A stretch of DNA of 64,000 nt, from assembly GCF_900114995.1 (NCBI RefSeq), contig NZ_FOUX01000001.1:434001-498000 (forward strand), given 5' to 3'. The first letter of the stretch is position 1. Every line of letters starts with the position of its first letter. Below the pieces are notes generated by a model. That model saw nothing but the letters and a program-made list of their open reading frames with translations. It did not search any database and was not told where the DNA came from. Positions 36,443 through 45,300 of this stretch are shown one piece after another. Both the position numbers and the translations under genes were made by a program. This DNA comes from Chitinophaga sp. YR627. Its GTDB lineage: Bacteria; Bacteroidota; Bacteroidia; Chitinophagales; Chitinophagaceae.

Positions 36443-36709
36443 ATGAAAATAAGTAATCCGGATATAATACGACTCGCAGAGATCAAATCTTATTTCCTTG
36501 ACCCTCCTTACACCTTCAGGATTCACAGTTATGCAATGCCACAGGTAGATGAAGCTATTACTATCCTGAAAAAGTATAACATCTCAGCAGAATTGATGCG
36601 ACAAATGGAAGATCTCAGGCAATTACTTATTGGTGCGGAAAGTGATGTCAATACAACGCGCGAATACATGCGATCTTTCGCTATACTGCTGAACCGCGTC
36701 AACCGGTAA
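36443..36709 (+). CDS. small hypothetical protein upstream of trehalase
   Basis: The protein has 88 residues from the ATG at 36443 (MKISNPDIIRLAEIKSYFL). It is mostly helical, without signal peptide or membrane segment. Charged helices such as DEAITILKKYNISAELMRQM suggest protein-protein contact. It lies just after a good promoter box and 33 bp before the trehalase gene, so it is probably the first gene of that operon. I do not recognise it. Confidence 0.68.
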   Translation: MKISNPDIIRLAEIKSYFLDPPYTFRIHSYAMPQVDEAITILKKYNISAELMRQMEDLRQLLIGAESDVNTTREYMRSFAILLNRVNR

Positions 36710-36742
36710 TCAGGTAGCCTTTAATATAGAAACCACGTAAAT

Positions 36743-38356
36743 ATGAATGGAAAACTTTTGCTCATAACCGGGGCTATAGCCAGTTTTATGGCCTGTAAGC
36801 ACCGGGAGCAGCCAGTTGTAAAAGAACGCTCCCCACGTCAGGAATTCCCAGGATTATTCGAAGAGGTACAGACAGCACGTATCTTCCCGGACAGTAAAAC
36901 TTTCGCAGACTGTGCACCGAAAGCTTCACCCGCCAGTGTACTGCAATCTTATGCGAAAGAACGTACGGCTGTAGGGTTTGATCTGTCGACATTTGTACAC
37001 AATCATTTTTATGTGCCGGCGGCCGCTACCTCCGCGTATGTAACGGATACAGCCCAGGACGTGATCGCACACATTGAATCCCTGTGGAATGTCTTAAAAC
37101 GCTTACCAGATACTGCTAATACCTGGGGCTCACTGATATCGCTGCCCGATCCCTATGTCGTACCGGGGGGCCGTTTCCGTGAGGTATACTACTGGGATAG
37201 CTATTTTACCATGTTAGGACTGAAAGAAAGCGGCAGGGTCGATCTTATAGAACATATGATCAAAAACTTCGCTTATCTCATCCGCACCTACGGTTTCATT
37301 CCCAATGGTAACCGTACCTACTACCTGACCCGCTCTCAACCACCTTATTTTGCACTCATGGTGCAGCTGCTGGTCTCGGCCAGAGAAGACCATAAACAGG
37401 AGATCCTGACCACCTATCTCGACGTCCTGGAAAAAGAGTACCAGTTCTGGATGAAGAAACCCACCGAAGGACAACATACAGCGGAGCACCTCATCACCTT
37501 AAAGGATGGTGCGACTTTAAACCGCTACTGGGACCGGGGCACCTGGCCAAGAGAAGAATCCTGGCGGGAAGATATCCTGACAGCAAAAAAGTCGCCTCTG
37601 CATGATGCTGTTTACCGCGAACTCCGTACTGGTGCAGAGTCAGGATGGGACTACAGCTGTCGCTGGTTTGAAGATGGGAAGTCGCTGGAAACCATTCATA
37701 TTACAGATATCATCCCCGTCGACCTGAACTGCCTCCTGTACAACCTGGAGCAGACCCTCGCCGATGCCTATAACATGAAAGGCAATACGCTGAAAGCCCT
37801 GCAATATGAATCCGCCGCCGCTAACCGTAGAGACGCTATTCTCCGTTATTGCTGGGACCCGAAAACAGGCTTCTTCCGCGATTATGATTTTAAGAAAGAA
37901 AAGAGAACGCTGGTATTGAGCCTGGGAGGGATGTATCCCTTCTTTTTTGGTATCGCCAGAGCAGGACAGGCAGATAGTATGACGCTGGTATTGCAGAAGG
38001 AATTCCTGTATCCCGGCGGACTGGTATCTACGCCCTTCGAGACGGGAGAACAATGGGATGCTCCTAATGGCTGGGCGCCGCTGCAATGGATGGCTATCAA
38101 TGGCTTACTCAACTACGATAAAACAACCCTGGCCTCGGAAATCGCTGGTCGCTGGTCCCGTCAGAATATCAGGGTGTTTAAACAGACCGGTAAACTACTT
38201 GAAAAGTATAATGTGAAAGATACCTCGCTGACAGGAGGAGGGGGCGAATACCCTAACCAGGATGGCTTCGGATGGACCAATGGAGTATTGCTGAAAATAT
38301 TGCACATGCAACAGCAGGGACTATTGAATAATGGGAAAAATATTGATACCTTATAG
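36743..38356 (+). CDS. treA: GH37 trehalase, periplasmic or lipid-anchored
   Basis: This 537-residue enzyme hydrolyses trehalose to two glucoses. Trehalase signature 1 is PGGRFREVYYWDSYF (about residues 139-153) and signature 2 is QWDAPNGWAPLQW near 436-448. The N-terminus ends in FMAC, so Cys18 may be lipidated and the protein held in the periplasmic or outer-membrane face. Length fits periplasmic TreA. It is followed immediately by an acyltransferase-like membrane protein whose ATG starts one base after the trehalase TAG. Confidence 0.95.
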   Translation: MNGKLLLITGAIASFMACKHREQPVVKERSPRQEFPGLFEEVQTARIFPDSKTFADCAPKASPASVLQSYAKERTAVGFDLSTFVHNHFYVPAAATSAYVTDTAQDVIAHIESLWNVLKRLPDTANTWGSLISLPDPYVVPGGRFREVYYWDSYFTMLGLKESGRVDLIEHMIKNFAYLIRTYGFIPNGNRTYYLTRSQPPYFALMVQLLVSAREDHKQEILTTYLDVLEKEYQFWMKKPTEGQHTAEHLITLKDGATLNRYWDRGTWPREESWREDILTAKKSPLHDAVYRELRTGAESGWDYSCRWFEDGKSLETIHITDIIPVDLNCLLYNLEQTLADAYNMKGNTLKALQYESAAANRRDAILRYCWDPKTGFFRDYDFKKEKRTLVLSLGGMYPFFFGIARAGQADSMTLVLQKEFLYPGGLVSTPFETGEQWDAPNGWAPLQWMAINGLLNYDKTTLASEIAGRWSRQNIRVFKQTGKLLEKYNVKDTSLTGGGGEYPNQDGFGWTNGVLLKILHMQQQGLLNNGKNIDTL

Positions 38357-38357
38357 C

Positions 38358-39530
38358 ATGCTTAAACCCTCCCAACGCCTTTTGTCAATCGACGCATTCC
38401 GCGCCCTTACCATGCTTACCATGATCTTTGTCAATGATGTAAGCAGTGTGAAAAACATCCCTGAATGGATCGACCACGTTAAAGCCCAGGATGATGGTAT
38501 GGGCTTCGCCGATACTGTATTTCCGGCTTTCCTGTTCATTGTCGGCCTCTCCATTCCGTTTGCGATCGGTAAACGGATCAGCAAACAGGACTCTTTTTTC
38601 AGTATCGAATCACATATACTGTTAAGATCCCTGGCCATGATCGTCATGGGATTCTTCCATGTGAATCTCGAAAGTTACAGTTCCGCAGCAGTCGTTCCCT
38701 ACGCTTTGTGGGAACTGCTGATCACCATTGGCTTTTTCCTCGTATGGCTGGATTATCCGGCTGATATGAAGGCCGGTCGCAAATACACCCTTACAGGGGC
38801 TGGTATTGTGCTTTTAGGGCTAATGGCTGCCCTGTATAAGGGTGGTTCGGCAGAAGATCCTCACTGGATGCAGCCATCCTGGTGGGGGATCCTGGGTATC
38901 ATCGGATGGGCATACCTGGTCTCCGCTACGCTTTACCTGGTCGTAAAAGGCCGGTTTGTAGCGATTGCGGCTATTCTGGGCCTTTTCCTGCTCATTAATA
39001 TATTAACACACGCAGGCCTCTTACACATTGATATTCCGGTTATAGGCGATGCTTCTTCGGTATCGCTGATCATGGCTGGTGCGGTGATCTCTTCCCTGTA
39101 TACCCTGCTTGATAAGAAAGGCAAACAGGGGTCCGTACTGCCCATCTTTTTCGGATTGGGTGTACTGGCGATCGTTGCCGGTTTCGTCCTGCGTCCTTAT
39201 ACGGAAGGAATCTCTAAAATACGTTCCACACCCGCCTGGGTATTAATATGCAGCGGTATCAGCATACTGGTATTTACGGCCATGATATGGCTGGTAGATA
39301 TCAAAGGAAAGATGAACTGGTTTAAAGCGATCCGTCCGGCAGGTACCAGTACACTGACCTGTTACCTGATACCTTACCTGCTATATTCACTGCTGATGCT
39401 GGCAGGATTTCATTATCCCGCCTGGCTGAGCGAAGGCATGCCGGGACTGCTCAGGTCAGTGGCAATCGCTTTCCTGGTCATTCTCCTGGTAGGATGGATG
39501 GAAAAGAAAAAGGTCAGGTTGAAGATTTAA
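38358..39530 (+). CDS. DUF5009/heparan-alpha-glucosaminide N-acetyltransferase-like membrane protein
   Basis: The protein has about 390 residues from the ATG at 38358; an in-frame ATG at 38331 inside the trehalase gene is less likely. The opening SQRLLSIDAFRALTMLTMIF followed by FADTVFPAFLFIVG is typical of the acyltransferase-like family that includes heparan-alpha-glucosaminide N-acetyltransferase. About ten to eleven membrane segments follow. These proteins probably pass an acetyl group across the membrane to a sugar. In Bacteroidota they often sit in glycan-degradation loci; here the partner is trehalase. The substrate is unknown. The 3' end overlaps the convergent ndh gene by 17 bp. Confidence 0.85.
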   Translation: MLKPSQRLLSIDAFRALTMLTMIFVNDVSSVKNIPEWIDHVKAQDDGMGFADTVFPAFLFIVGLSIPFAIGKRISKQDSFFSIESHILLRSLAMIVMGFFHVNLESYSSAAVVPYALWELLITIGFFLVWLDYPADMKAGRKYTLTGAGIVLLGLMAALYKGGSAEDPHWMQPSWWGILGIIGWAYLVSATLYLVVKGRFVAIAAILGLFLLINILTHAGLLHIDIPVIGDASSVSLIMAGAVISSLYTLLDKKGKQGSVLPIFFGLGVLAIVAGFVLRPYTEGISKIRSTPAWVLICSGISILVFTAMIWLVDIKGKMNWFKAIRPAGTSTLTCYLIPYLLYSLLMLAGFHYPAWLSEGMPGLLRSVAIAFLVILLVGWMEKKKVRLKI

Positions 39531-40869
39531 CGGCGGCTGGTTCAGCTGCTTTTACTTCAGGTTTGACTTCGGGCTGGCGCAGGATCGGTTTAATGATCAT
39601 GCGTAATGCCTGGTCTCTGGTGAAATAAGCGACTGTCCAGTTGTACATGGTCTTCAGTCTGTTACGATAGTTAATGAGCGCCATGACGTGCACAAACAAC
39701 CACATCGCCCAGGCTATAAAGCCATTGAAATGTAGCTTGGGCGATGGTATATCTGCCACCGCATTATTACGGCCAATGATCGCCATGGTGCCTTTATCTA
39801 CATAACTGAAAGGCTTCAGCTGTTTATTATCAACCATCAGCGAAAGGTTCTTAGCCAGGTTACGTCCCTGTTGCAGGGCTACCTGTGCCAGCTGTGGATG
39901 GCCTTCGGGGAAGTTATTATCAGTTTTGGTAAGGCAGGTATCACCAATGGCATAAATATCATCAACACCGATTACCCTGTTAAAGGCGTCGGTCATCATT
40001 CTTCTGCCCGGCCCCGTACTGGCAATAGGAATACCCTCATGCAGATAGGCGGTTACGCCCGCTGCCCAGATCAGGGTACTGGTATGAATCGTATCGCCAT
40101 TGTTCAGGATCACCTGGTCGTCCACAAAGTCCTTTACTCTCGTCTTCAGCTTGATCTTAACCCCCAGTCTGCGTAATGCGTTATAGGTGTGTTTCTGCGA
40201 TTTGGTACTCATCGGCTCCAGCAGACTATCCCCACCATTCACCAGGTAGATCTCACCGCCCTGTCCTTCCAGTTCGGGGTAGTCCTTTCTGATGACATAT
40301 TTCCTTAATTCAGCGAGCATCCCGGAGACTTCCACCCCGGTAGGTCCACCACCTGCGATCACGATCGTTGTCAGCTTCTTCCTTTCGATAGGGTCTTTGG
40401 TAATAGACGCTATTTCCAGTCGCTTGAGCAGCCGGTTACGCATTTCCAGCGCGTCGTTCACGGTTTTCATCGGAATGGCCCGCTTCTTTATATTTTCGTT
40501 GCCGAAGTAGTTTGTTTCTGTACCTGTAGCAAATACGAGGTAATCGTACTGTAATTCGCCATTATGTAGGTAAATGGTATGTGCAGCCGGGTCCACTTTC
40601 TGAAACTCGCCCATATGAAAGTGCAGATTGGGCTTATTTCTGAACAGTTTGCGGAAGGGATAACAGATACTTGACGTTTCAAGGTATCCCGTCGCCAGCT
40701 GGTAGATTAAAGGGGGGAAAAAGTTATAATTGTTTTTGTCTACTAATGTGATGTCAAAGCGTTTGTCACGTTGTAATTTCTGTGCCAGATTGATACCTGC
40801 GAATCCTCCGCCTATTATCACGACCTTAATTGCTTGTTCTCTTGTTTCTGAGCTTTCCATTGTAAACAT
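39514..40869 (-). CDS. ndh: type II NADH dehydrogenase (NDH-2)
   Basis: This flavoprotein of about 451 residues passes electrons from NADH to quinone at the inner membrane without pumping protons. The FAD site is VVIIGGGFAGINLAQKL near the N-terminus and the NADH site is TIVIAGGGPTGVEVSGMLAE. It also has the AAGV and YAIGD segments of the pyridine-nucleotide-disulfide family. A C-terminal region with one hydrophobic stretch (FIAWAMWLFVHVMALI) anchors it. ATGs at 40869 and 40860 are both possible starts; an upstream TTG is not needed. The short Ala/Glu/Lys-rich tail is unremarkable. Confidence 0.93.
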   Translation of the reverse strand: MFTMESSETREQAIKVVIIGGGFAGINLAQKLQRDKRFDITLVDKNNYNFFPPLIYQLATGYLETSSICYPFRKLFRNKPNLHFHMGEFQKVDPAAHTIYLHNGELQYDYLVFATGTETNYFGNENIKKRAIPMKTVNDALEMRNRLLKRLEIASITKDPIERKKLTTIVIAGGGPTGVEVSGMLAELRKYVIRKDYPELEGQGGEIYLVNGGDSLLEPMSTKSQKHTYNALRRLGVKIKLKTRVKDFVDDQVILNNGDTIHTSTLIWAAGVTAYLHEGIPIASTGPGRRMMTDAFNRVIGVDDIYAIGDTCLTKTDNNFPEGHPQLAQVALQQGRNLAKNLSLMVDNKQLKPFSYVDKGTMAIIGRNNAVADIPSPKLHFNGFIAWAMWLFVHVMALINYRNRLKTMYNWTVAYFTRDQALRMIIKPILRQPEVKPEVKAAEPAAVKSST

Positions 40870-40968
40870 AATTTCCTGGTATGTAAATATAGTCAATCTC
40901 GCTTACATGACTCCTGACATATGTCATAAGTGAGGGAATATTGATGCCACTTTCATGGTTTGATTTTC

Positions 40969-40976
40969 TATTTTTG
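40969..40976 (+). promoter_or_regulatory. -7 box of the alkB-like gene promoter, very close to the ATG
   Basis: TATTTTTG matches TAnnTTTG exactly. The ATG of the alkB-like gene is only 8 bp downstream (40984), so the transcript may be leaderless or nearly so. Confidence 0.5.
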
Positions 40977-40983
40977 CGGACAC

Positions 40984-41496
40984 ATGAACGGAATTACATT
41001 TATATCAAACTTTGTAGCTAACCCTGAGGCCTTGTTTATTTCACTGAGAGATAATGTTTTATGGGACGAAAGGATGACTGCCCGCAAAACCGCAAGTTTT
41101 GGCGTCGCCTACAATTATTCGCAGATGAGCTACCCTTTTCAGGCCTTTATCCCCGAATTGCAGGAGATCATCATCGCTATCAGTCATACCCTCGGATTTA
41201 CACCTAATAATTGCCTGATCAACTACTATCCGGATGGGAAGTCTAAAATGGGCTATCATGCCGATCAGACAGACATACTTGAAGATGGAACAGGTATCGC
41301 GATCGTTTCTGTTGGTGAAACAAGAACGCTGCGTTTTAAAAATATACAGGACCCTGCCGAACTGGTTGATTTTCCGTTAAATGCAGGTTCCCTGATCTAC
41401 ATGACGCAGGCTGTACAGGATGAATGGCTGCATGCTATTCCTGCAGCGGATACCGGCCATGGGAGAATGAGTCTGACTTTCAGATCTATTAAATAA
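40984..41496 (+). CDS. AlkB-family 2-oxoglutarate/Fe(II) dioxygenase
   Basis: This 170-residue protein has all the metal and cosubstrate residues of the AlkB family: H92 and D94 in YHADQTD, H150 in WLHAIP, and R161 and R167 in RMSLTFR for 2-oxoglutarate. The N-C-x-x-N-Y-Y segment NNCLINYYPDG is also typical. AlkB enzymes oxidatively remove alkyl groups from DNA or RNA bases. It is smaller than E. coli AlkB (216 residues) and lacks its N-terminal extension. The SGNH hydrolase gene follows after 21 bp. An AlkC-type glycosylase lies 5 kb upstream. Confidence 0.9.
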   Translation: MNGITFISNFVANPEALFISLRDNVLWDERMTARKTASFGVAYNYSQMSYPFQAFIPELQEIIIAISHTLGFTPNNCLINYYPDGKSKMGYHADQTDILEDGTGIAIVSVGETRTLRFKNIQDPAELVDFPLNAGSLIYMTQAVQDEWLHAIPAADTGHGRMSLTFRSIK

Positions 41497-41517
41497 TTAT
41501 TACCTTTCAATATAACC

Positions 41518-42177
41518 ATGTTTATGAAGAAGTTAATCTACCTTTTTGCACTTTCACTGACTGTTTGTACCACGCTGCGTGCACAGAAATACCAGGATGA
41601 TGTGAATACTATTCTGAAGTATGACAAGATGTATGCTCCTCCAGCTAATCCTATTCTTTTTATCGGTAGTTCCTCTATCCGTAAGTGGGAGGATCTGGAG
41701 CGGACATTTGCCGGTTATGTTGCTATGAACAGGGGTGTAGGAGGTGCTGTTACCAACGATATCATTTACTACGCCAATGATATTATCTTTCCCTATCATC
41801 CACGTGAGATTGTAATATATGTAGGAGAGAATGACCTGGTCGAAAAAGGTATTACTGCGGATAGTATTTTCAACAGATTCAAAAACCTTTATAGTACCAT
41901 CAGAACGAAATTGCCGGACGTGCCTGTCGTGTATATTTCAATCAAACCGAGTCCGAGCAGAGAGCAGTTCCTACCTATTGCAAAGGCAGCAAATGCATTG
42001 ATAAAAGAGTACATTTCCGGGCAGTCTCATATTAGTTATGTGAATGTGTTTTCGCTGATGTTGGATAAGGAGGGAAAGCCTCGGAAAGAGCTGTTTGTAG
42101 GAGATATGTTGCATATGAACGCACAGGGGTATGCGATCTGGCGGAAGGCAGTGGAGCCGTATCTGAAGAAGAAATAG
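41518..42177 (+). CDS. secreted SGNH/GDSL-family hydrolase
   Basis: This 219-residue protein has a signal peptide (residues 1-22, ending LRAQ). SGNH blocks are visible: block I at GSSSIRKW (residues 50-57, replacing the usual GDS), GVGG (block II), GEND (block III), and D196/H199 in GDMLHMN (block V). Such enzymes hydrolyse esters, often acetyl groups on polysaccharides. An in-frame second ATG at 41524 is equally possible. It is co-transcribed with the alkB-like gene by spacing, but a functional link is not obvious. Confidence 0.88.
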   Translation: MFMKKLIYLFALSLTVCTTLRAQKYQDDVNTILKYDKMYAPPANPILFIGSSSIRKWEDLERTFAGYVAMNRGVGGAVTNDIIYYANDIIFPYHPREIVIYVGENDLVEKGITADSIFNRFKNLYSTIRTKLPDVPVVYISIKPSPSREQFLPIAKAANALIKEYISGQSHISYVNVFSLMLDKEGKPRKELFVGDMLHMNAQGYAIWRKAVEPYLKKK

Positions 42178-43064
42178 GAAGCCCCTGGTATTAGGTCGCT
42201 GTTATGTCGGCGGCTTGATGGTTTCTGTGGGGTGAAGTCTTTTTCGGAGAGTATTGTTTGGGGGGAGTTGAGGAATGACGTTTGATATTAGACATCTTGC
42301 TGCGGGTTGAGATGGGACGCCGGGCTGACGCCCTTTTTCGAGGCGTGCTATTGGGCGGTGGGAGGTCGTGTGGGGCGGTGGGATGGTTGATTAAACCCCT
42401 GTCAGGCGGGGGAGGCTCTCAAAGGGCTAAGGCCCTTTGTCTCCATTTCAACCCTCCGCTGATAATGCGTACCATTTAAGTAATAGTCGCCGGATACCAA
42501 TACGCTCATACCGTTGCTTGCTGATATACACCAGTATACTCCGATATGATCCGATATGTGCCAAAATGAGCCGATTGTCATCATGTAGCGATATATAGCC
42601 TCATTACAGCAATAACTACAACGGCTTATGAAGTCATTATCTCCCGAAACAATATTGAAAGTCGACGGCCTTATCACAGCGAAGGATTTCAGATGGAGAC
42701 CCTGGCCTTAGGTCTTTGAAGTGCCCATCCGCCTGATAAAGGTTTCATAGATATTCCAAGGCCTAACACGACCAACTAAAGCTACATATATAGACTTCAA
42801 AGACCGTCAGCCAGAGGTCCCATCTGAAACCGCAGCGTAAGGCCCAGCCCAAAAATGATGACTACAATTGCACTCAACACCAGCCCTGTCAGATGAAAGG
42901 CATTATTCCCCAAACCTGATCCCAGGGAACCTTTTTATGTCAAATGTCATTTATTGCCTTGATGAAAGTAACTACCTTTCCATCGTCAAATTGAATCGTA
43001 TCCCTGTAACAACACGTAACCCAATAAAGTGAAATATCACAGTCCCTTACCTTAAAATGAAATT
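42178..43064. other. 890-bp stretch without a recognisable gene
   Basis: The first 250 bases are unusually G-rich on the plus strand (for example GGGGGGAG near 42260) and contain a short hairpin, AAAGGGC/GCCCTTT (42421-42438). The middle holds nested inverted repeats (42687-42829). The longest frames here give no protein I believe. It could be a decayed element or hold an untranslated RNA. Confidence 0.5.
42687..42829. repeat. nested inverted repeats spanning 143 bp
   Basis: The outer arms TTTCAGATGG (42687-42696) and CCATCTGAAA (42820-42829) and the inner arms GGTCTTTGAAGT (42711-42722) and ACTTCAAAGACC (42794-42805) are perfect. The outer arms continue with partial pairing (about 16 of 21). 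The 71-bp interior has no coding sign. Confidence 0.65.
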
Positions 43065-43499
43065 ATGAAAAGGATCTTACAAAACACATTCCTTGCGTTA
43101 GCCCTTATAATGGTCATCCCCTTTGTGATCACTTTAGGCTCCTCATCATCGTTAGGCGCAGCTATAGCCGTTTCCCTGATGTTCCTTTTTTGCGCAGCAT
43201 TCCCTACTTTCCTGGCAGTTTTGTTATACTACTTTATAAAAAAGAAAATTGCAACTAACAAAGTATATACAGCTGTATTGGGTACATTGGTGCTGCTCTG
43301 TATCTATCACCTTGGCTTCTTATTATTAATTGTTATAACATCGCACGAGTCATGGTCTGACTTTGTATCAACAGCGATACATCTGTATACCGACGAGAAT
43401 AGCATTCTGAATATCCTGGCAATTCTTCTGGCGGTTGCAATACCAGTAGCAGACCTGTTAATTGATAAAATAGCGCGGGACTTAAAGGATTATAAATAA
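43065..43499 (+). CDS. small hypothetical membrane protein
   Basis: This 144-residue protein has four likely membrane segments: about 7-25, 30-57, 68-91 and 113-130. It has a charged C-terminal tail (DKIARDLKDYK). There are no conserved catalytic residues that I can see. It stands alone between the structured non-coding region and the sorbosone-dehydrogenase-like gene. I do not recognise the family. Confidence 0.72.
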   Translation: MKRILQNTFLALALIMVIPFVITLGSSSSLGAAIAVSLMFLFCAAFPTFLAVLLYYFIKKKIATNKVYTAVLGTLVLLCIYHLGFLLLIVITSHESWSDFVSTAIHLYTDENSILNILAILLAVAIPVADLLIDKIARDLKDYK

Positions 43500-43682
43500 T
43501 CCCTCCTGATATGCCTGCATTTCGTTGCTGAGTAGCTCGGTGGACAATAAAGGATGGACCTTATAGCAGGAAATTTGGCTAGAAATGATCAGACGGAATG
43601 CCTGATCATTGAGTTGGTTATTCGGATTGCCTTTGTGCCGCAAGGCATACCTTTTGCATCTTTTCTCCATAAAGGTCTTCTT

Positions 43683-44951
43683 ATGCGAATAATCTTCCTG
43701 TTGCTCCTGGGTAGCGCTGTGTCTGCGCAGAAAAAAAGCCCCGAATTGCCCCCACCACACGCGACAAAATCCTACATGAAGTATAGTAACGTAAAAGGGT
43801 GGGAGAACAATGAAAAGCCGCAGGCACCGGAAGGGTTTATGGTTAATCTGTATGCAGACGGATTACAGAATCCCAGGTGGCTATACGAATTGCCCAATGG
43901 AGATCTGCTGGTGGCAGAGTCTAACTCTCATTATAAGTTCTTTAAGAAGATAGGAGCGGCGATTGTAGGTGCGACGCGGTCGAATAGTATGAAGAAAAGT
44001 GCGGACAGGATCACCTTACTGAGGGATGCAGATCATGATGGGATACCGGAAACGAAGACTGTTTTTCTGGAAGGATTGAACCAGCCTTTTGGAATGCTGC
44101 TGGTGGGAGATCAGTTTTACGTCGCCAATACAGATGGATTAATGCGTTTCCCGTATATGAAAGATGCGACCAGTATTACGACGACAGGAGAGAAGATCGC
44201 GTCTTTTCCCGCGGGGAAAGTCAATCAGCACTGGACGCGGAATATTATTGCCAATAAAGACAAAACGAAGTTTTATGTAGCCGTGGGTTGTGGTACTGAT
44301 CATGGAGAGAAGGGAATGGATAAAGAGGCATTGCGTGCGAATATTCTTGAAATGAATCCTGACGGTAGCGGTATGCGGGTGTATGCATCCGGACTGAGGA
44401 ATCCTGTTGGATTGGATTGGGCGCCGGGTACCAATACGCTCTGGGTTGCGGTCAATGAGAGAGATAAGCTGGGGAATGATCTGGTACCCGATTATATTAC
44501 GGGGGTAAAAGAGGGGGCTTTCTACGGATGGCCATACAGTTATTTCGGCCAGCATCCGGATCCCCGTGTTCCCGATGCTCCCGCTGGACTGATTGAAAGT
44601 GCGATAGTACCTGATTTTCCTTTAAATGCACATACCGCCTCCCTGGGATTGGCCTTTTATACTGGTAATGCCTTCCCGGAGAGGTATAAAAATGGGGCGT
44701 TTGTTACACAGCATGGTTCGTGGAACCGCAAACCTGTATCAGGTTATAAAGTGTTGTTTGTACCGTTTAAGAATGGTAAACCTGCAGGATCACAGGAAGA
44801 CTTCCTGACCGGCTTTGTAAAAGACAGTGTGAAAGGTGTTGTGAGAGGCAGACCAGTAGGTATCACTGTGTCCCGGACCGGCGCAATGTTCATTACAGAT
44901 GACCGGACAAACAGGATCTGGCGCATCAGTTATGCCGCTCCGAAGCCGTAA
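43683..44951 (+). CDS. secreted PQQ-type sugar (sorbosone) dehydrogenase-like beta-propeller
   Basis: The protein has 422 residues from the ATG at 43683, which gives a good signal peptide (MRIIFLLLLGSAVSAQ); the longer frame from 43554 has no signal and is rejected. The mature protein follows the L-sorbosone dehydrogenase / soluble glucose dehydrogenase beta-propeller pattern. Blades are marked by NPRWLYELPNGDLLVAES, SGLRNPVGLDWAPGTNTLW and TQHGSWNRKPVSGYKV, and the end by MFITDDRTNRIWRISY. Such enzymes oxidise sugars with PQQ in the periplasm. Whether this one binds PQQ is not shown. The gene ends just before a 52-bp perfect palindrome. Confidence 0.85.
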   Translation: MRIIFLLLLGSAVSAQKKSPELPPPHATKSYMKYSNVKGWENNEKPQAPEGFMVNLYADGLQNPRWLYELPNGDLLVAESNSHYKFFKKIGAAIVGATRSNSMKKSADRITLLRDADHDGIPETKTVFLEGLNQPFGMLLVGDQFYVANTDGLMRFPYMKDATSITTTGEKIASFPAGKVNQHWTRNIIANKDKTKFYVAVGCGTDHGEKGMDKEALRANILEMNPDGSGMRVYASGLRNPVGLDWAPGTNTLWVAVNERDKLGNDLVPDYITGVKEGAFYGWPYSYFGQHPDPRVPDAPAGLIESAIVPDFPLNAHTASLGLAFYTGNAFPERYKNGAFVTQHGSWNRKPVSGYKVLFVPFKNGKPAGSQEDFLTGFVKDSVKGVVRGRPVGITVSRTGAMFITDDRTNRIWRISYAAPKP

Positions 44952-44967
44952 TAACAATAACACCTCA

Positions 44968-45019
44968 TTTATAAATAAGAGGGTCGCTTCAATATTGAAG
45001 CGACCCTCTTATTTATAAA
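44968..45019. terminator. 52-bp perfect palindrome, probable bidirectional terminator
   Basis: The 26-bp arms are perfect reverse complements with an AATATT centre. The GC core is GAGGGTCGCTTC/GAAGCGACCCTC, with AT-rich feet (TTTATAAATAA) on both sides. It lies between two convergent units, the plus-strand dehydrogenase and the minus-strand cbpA operon, so it can end both. Confidence 0.8.
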
Positions 45020-45132
45020 ATCAGCGCTGACTGTATTCCCATTCCTGATTGACTAAACATCCACTGCCGCTACTAACTGCAAAAGGCTGTATAGTACATA
45101 CAACCTTTTCCTACAGACCCGCAATTAAGCGT

Positions 45133-45252
45133 TTAGTGACAATGTCCGAGTGCATAGTAAATAATGATAAATACCACAATGGACCCCAGACAGCCACCTC
45201 CGAATTTCTTTGCGCCCCAGAAGGCGATAATAGCTCTGAAGAATTTGTTCAT
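45133..45252 (-). CDS. 39-residue membrane peptide in the cbpA operon
   Basis: A short minus-strand frame starts at the ATG at 45252 and encodes MNKFFRAIIAFWGAKKFGGG followed by a hydrophobic segment and a GHCH ending. It has an amphipathic, positively charged N-terminus, a GGGC turn, and one membrane segment (about residues 21-35) with two cysteines and a terminal histidine. It lies 48 bp after cbpM on the same strand and before the large terminator, so it is probably the third gene of the operon. I recall similar short GGGC-containing peptides in other Bacteroidota, but cannot check this. Function unknown. Confidence 0.65.
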   Translation of the reverse strand: MNKFFRAIIAFWGAKKFGGGCLGSIVVFIIIYYALGHCH

Positions 45253-45300
45253 ACCTGATAGTTGTTTCGCAGTATAAAACAATAATCAGGCCCGGACGGT

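Noticed and set aside
42282..42677. Small open frames on both strands in the G-rich non-coding stretch
   Set aside because: They are low-complexity, overlap each other and show no protein-like pattern.
43554..43682. N-terminal extension of the sorbosone-dehydrogenase-like protein
   Set aside because: It has no family similarity and would bury the clear signal peptide that starts at 43683.
45049..45258. 69-codon plus-strand frame
   Set aside because: It lies antisense to the better-supported 39-residue peptide and just after a terminator; no family features.
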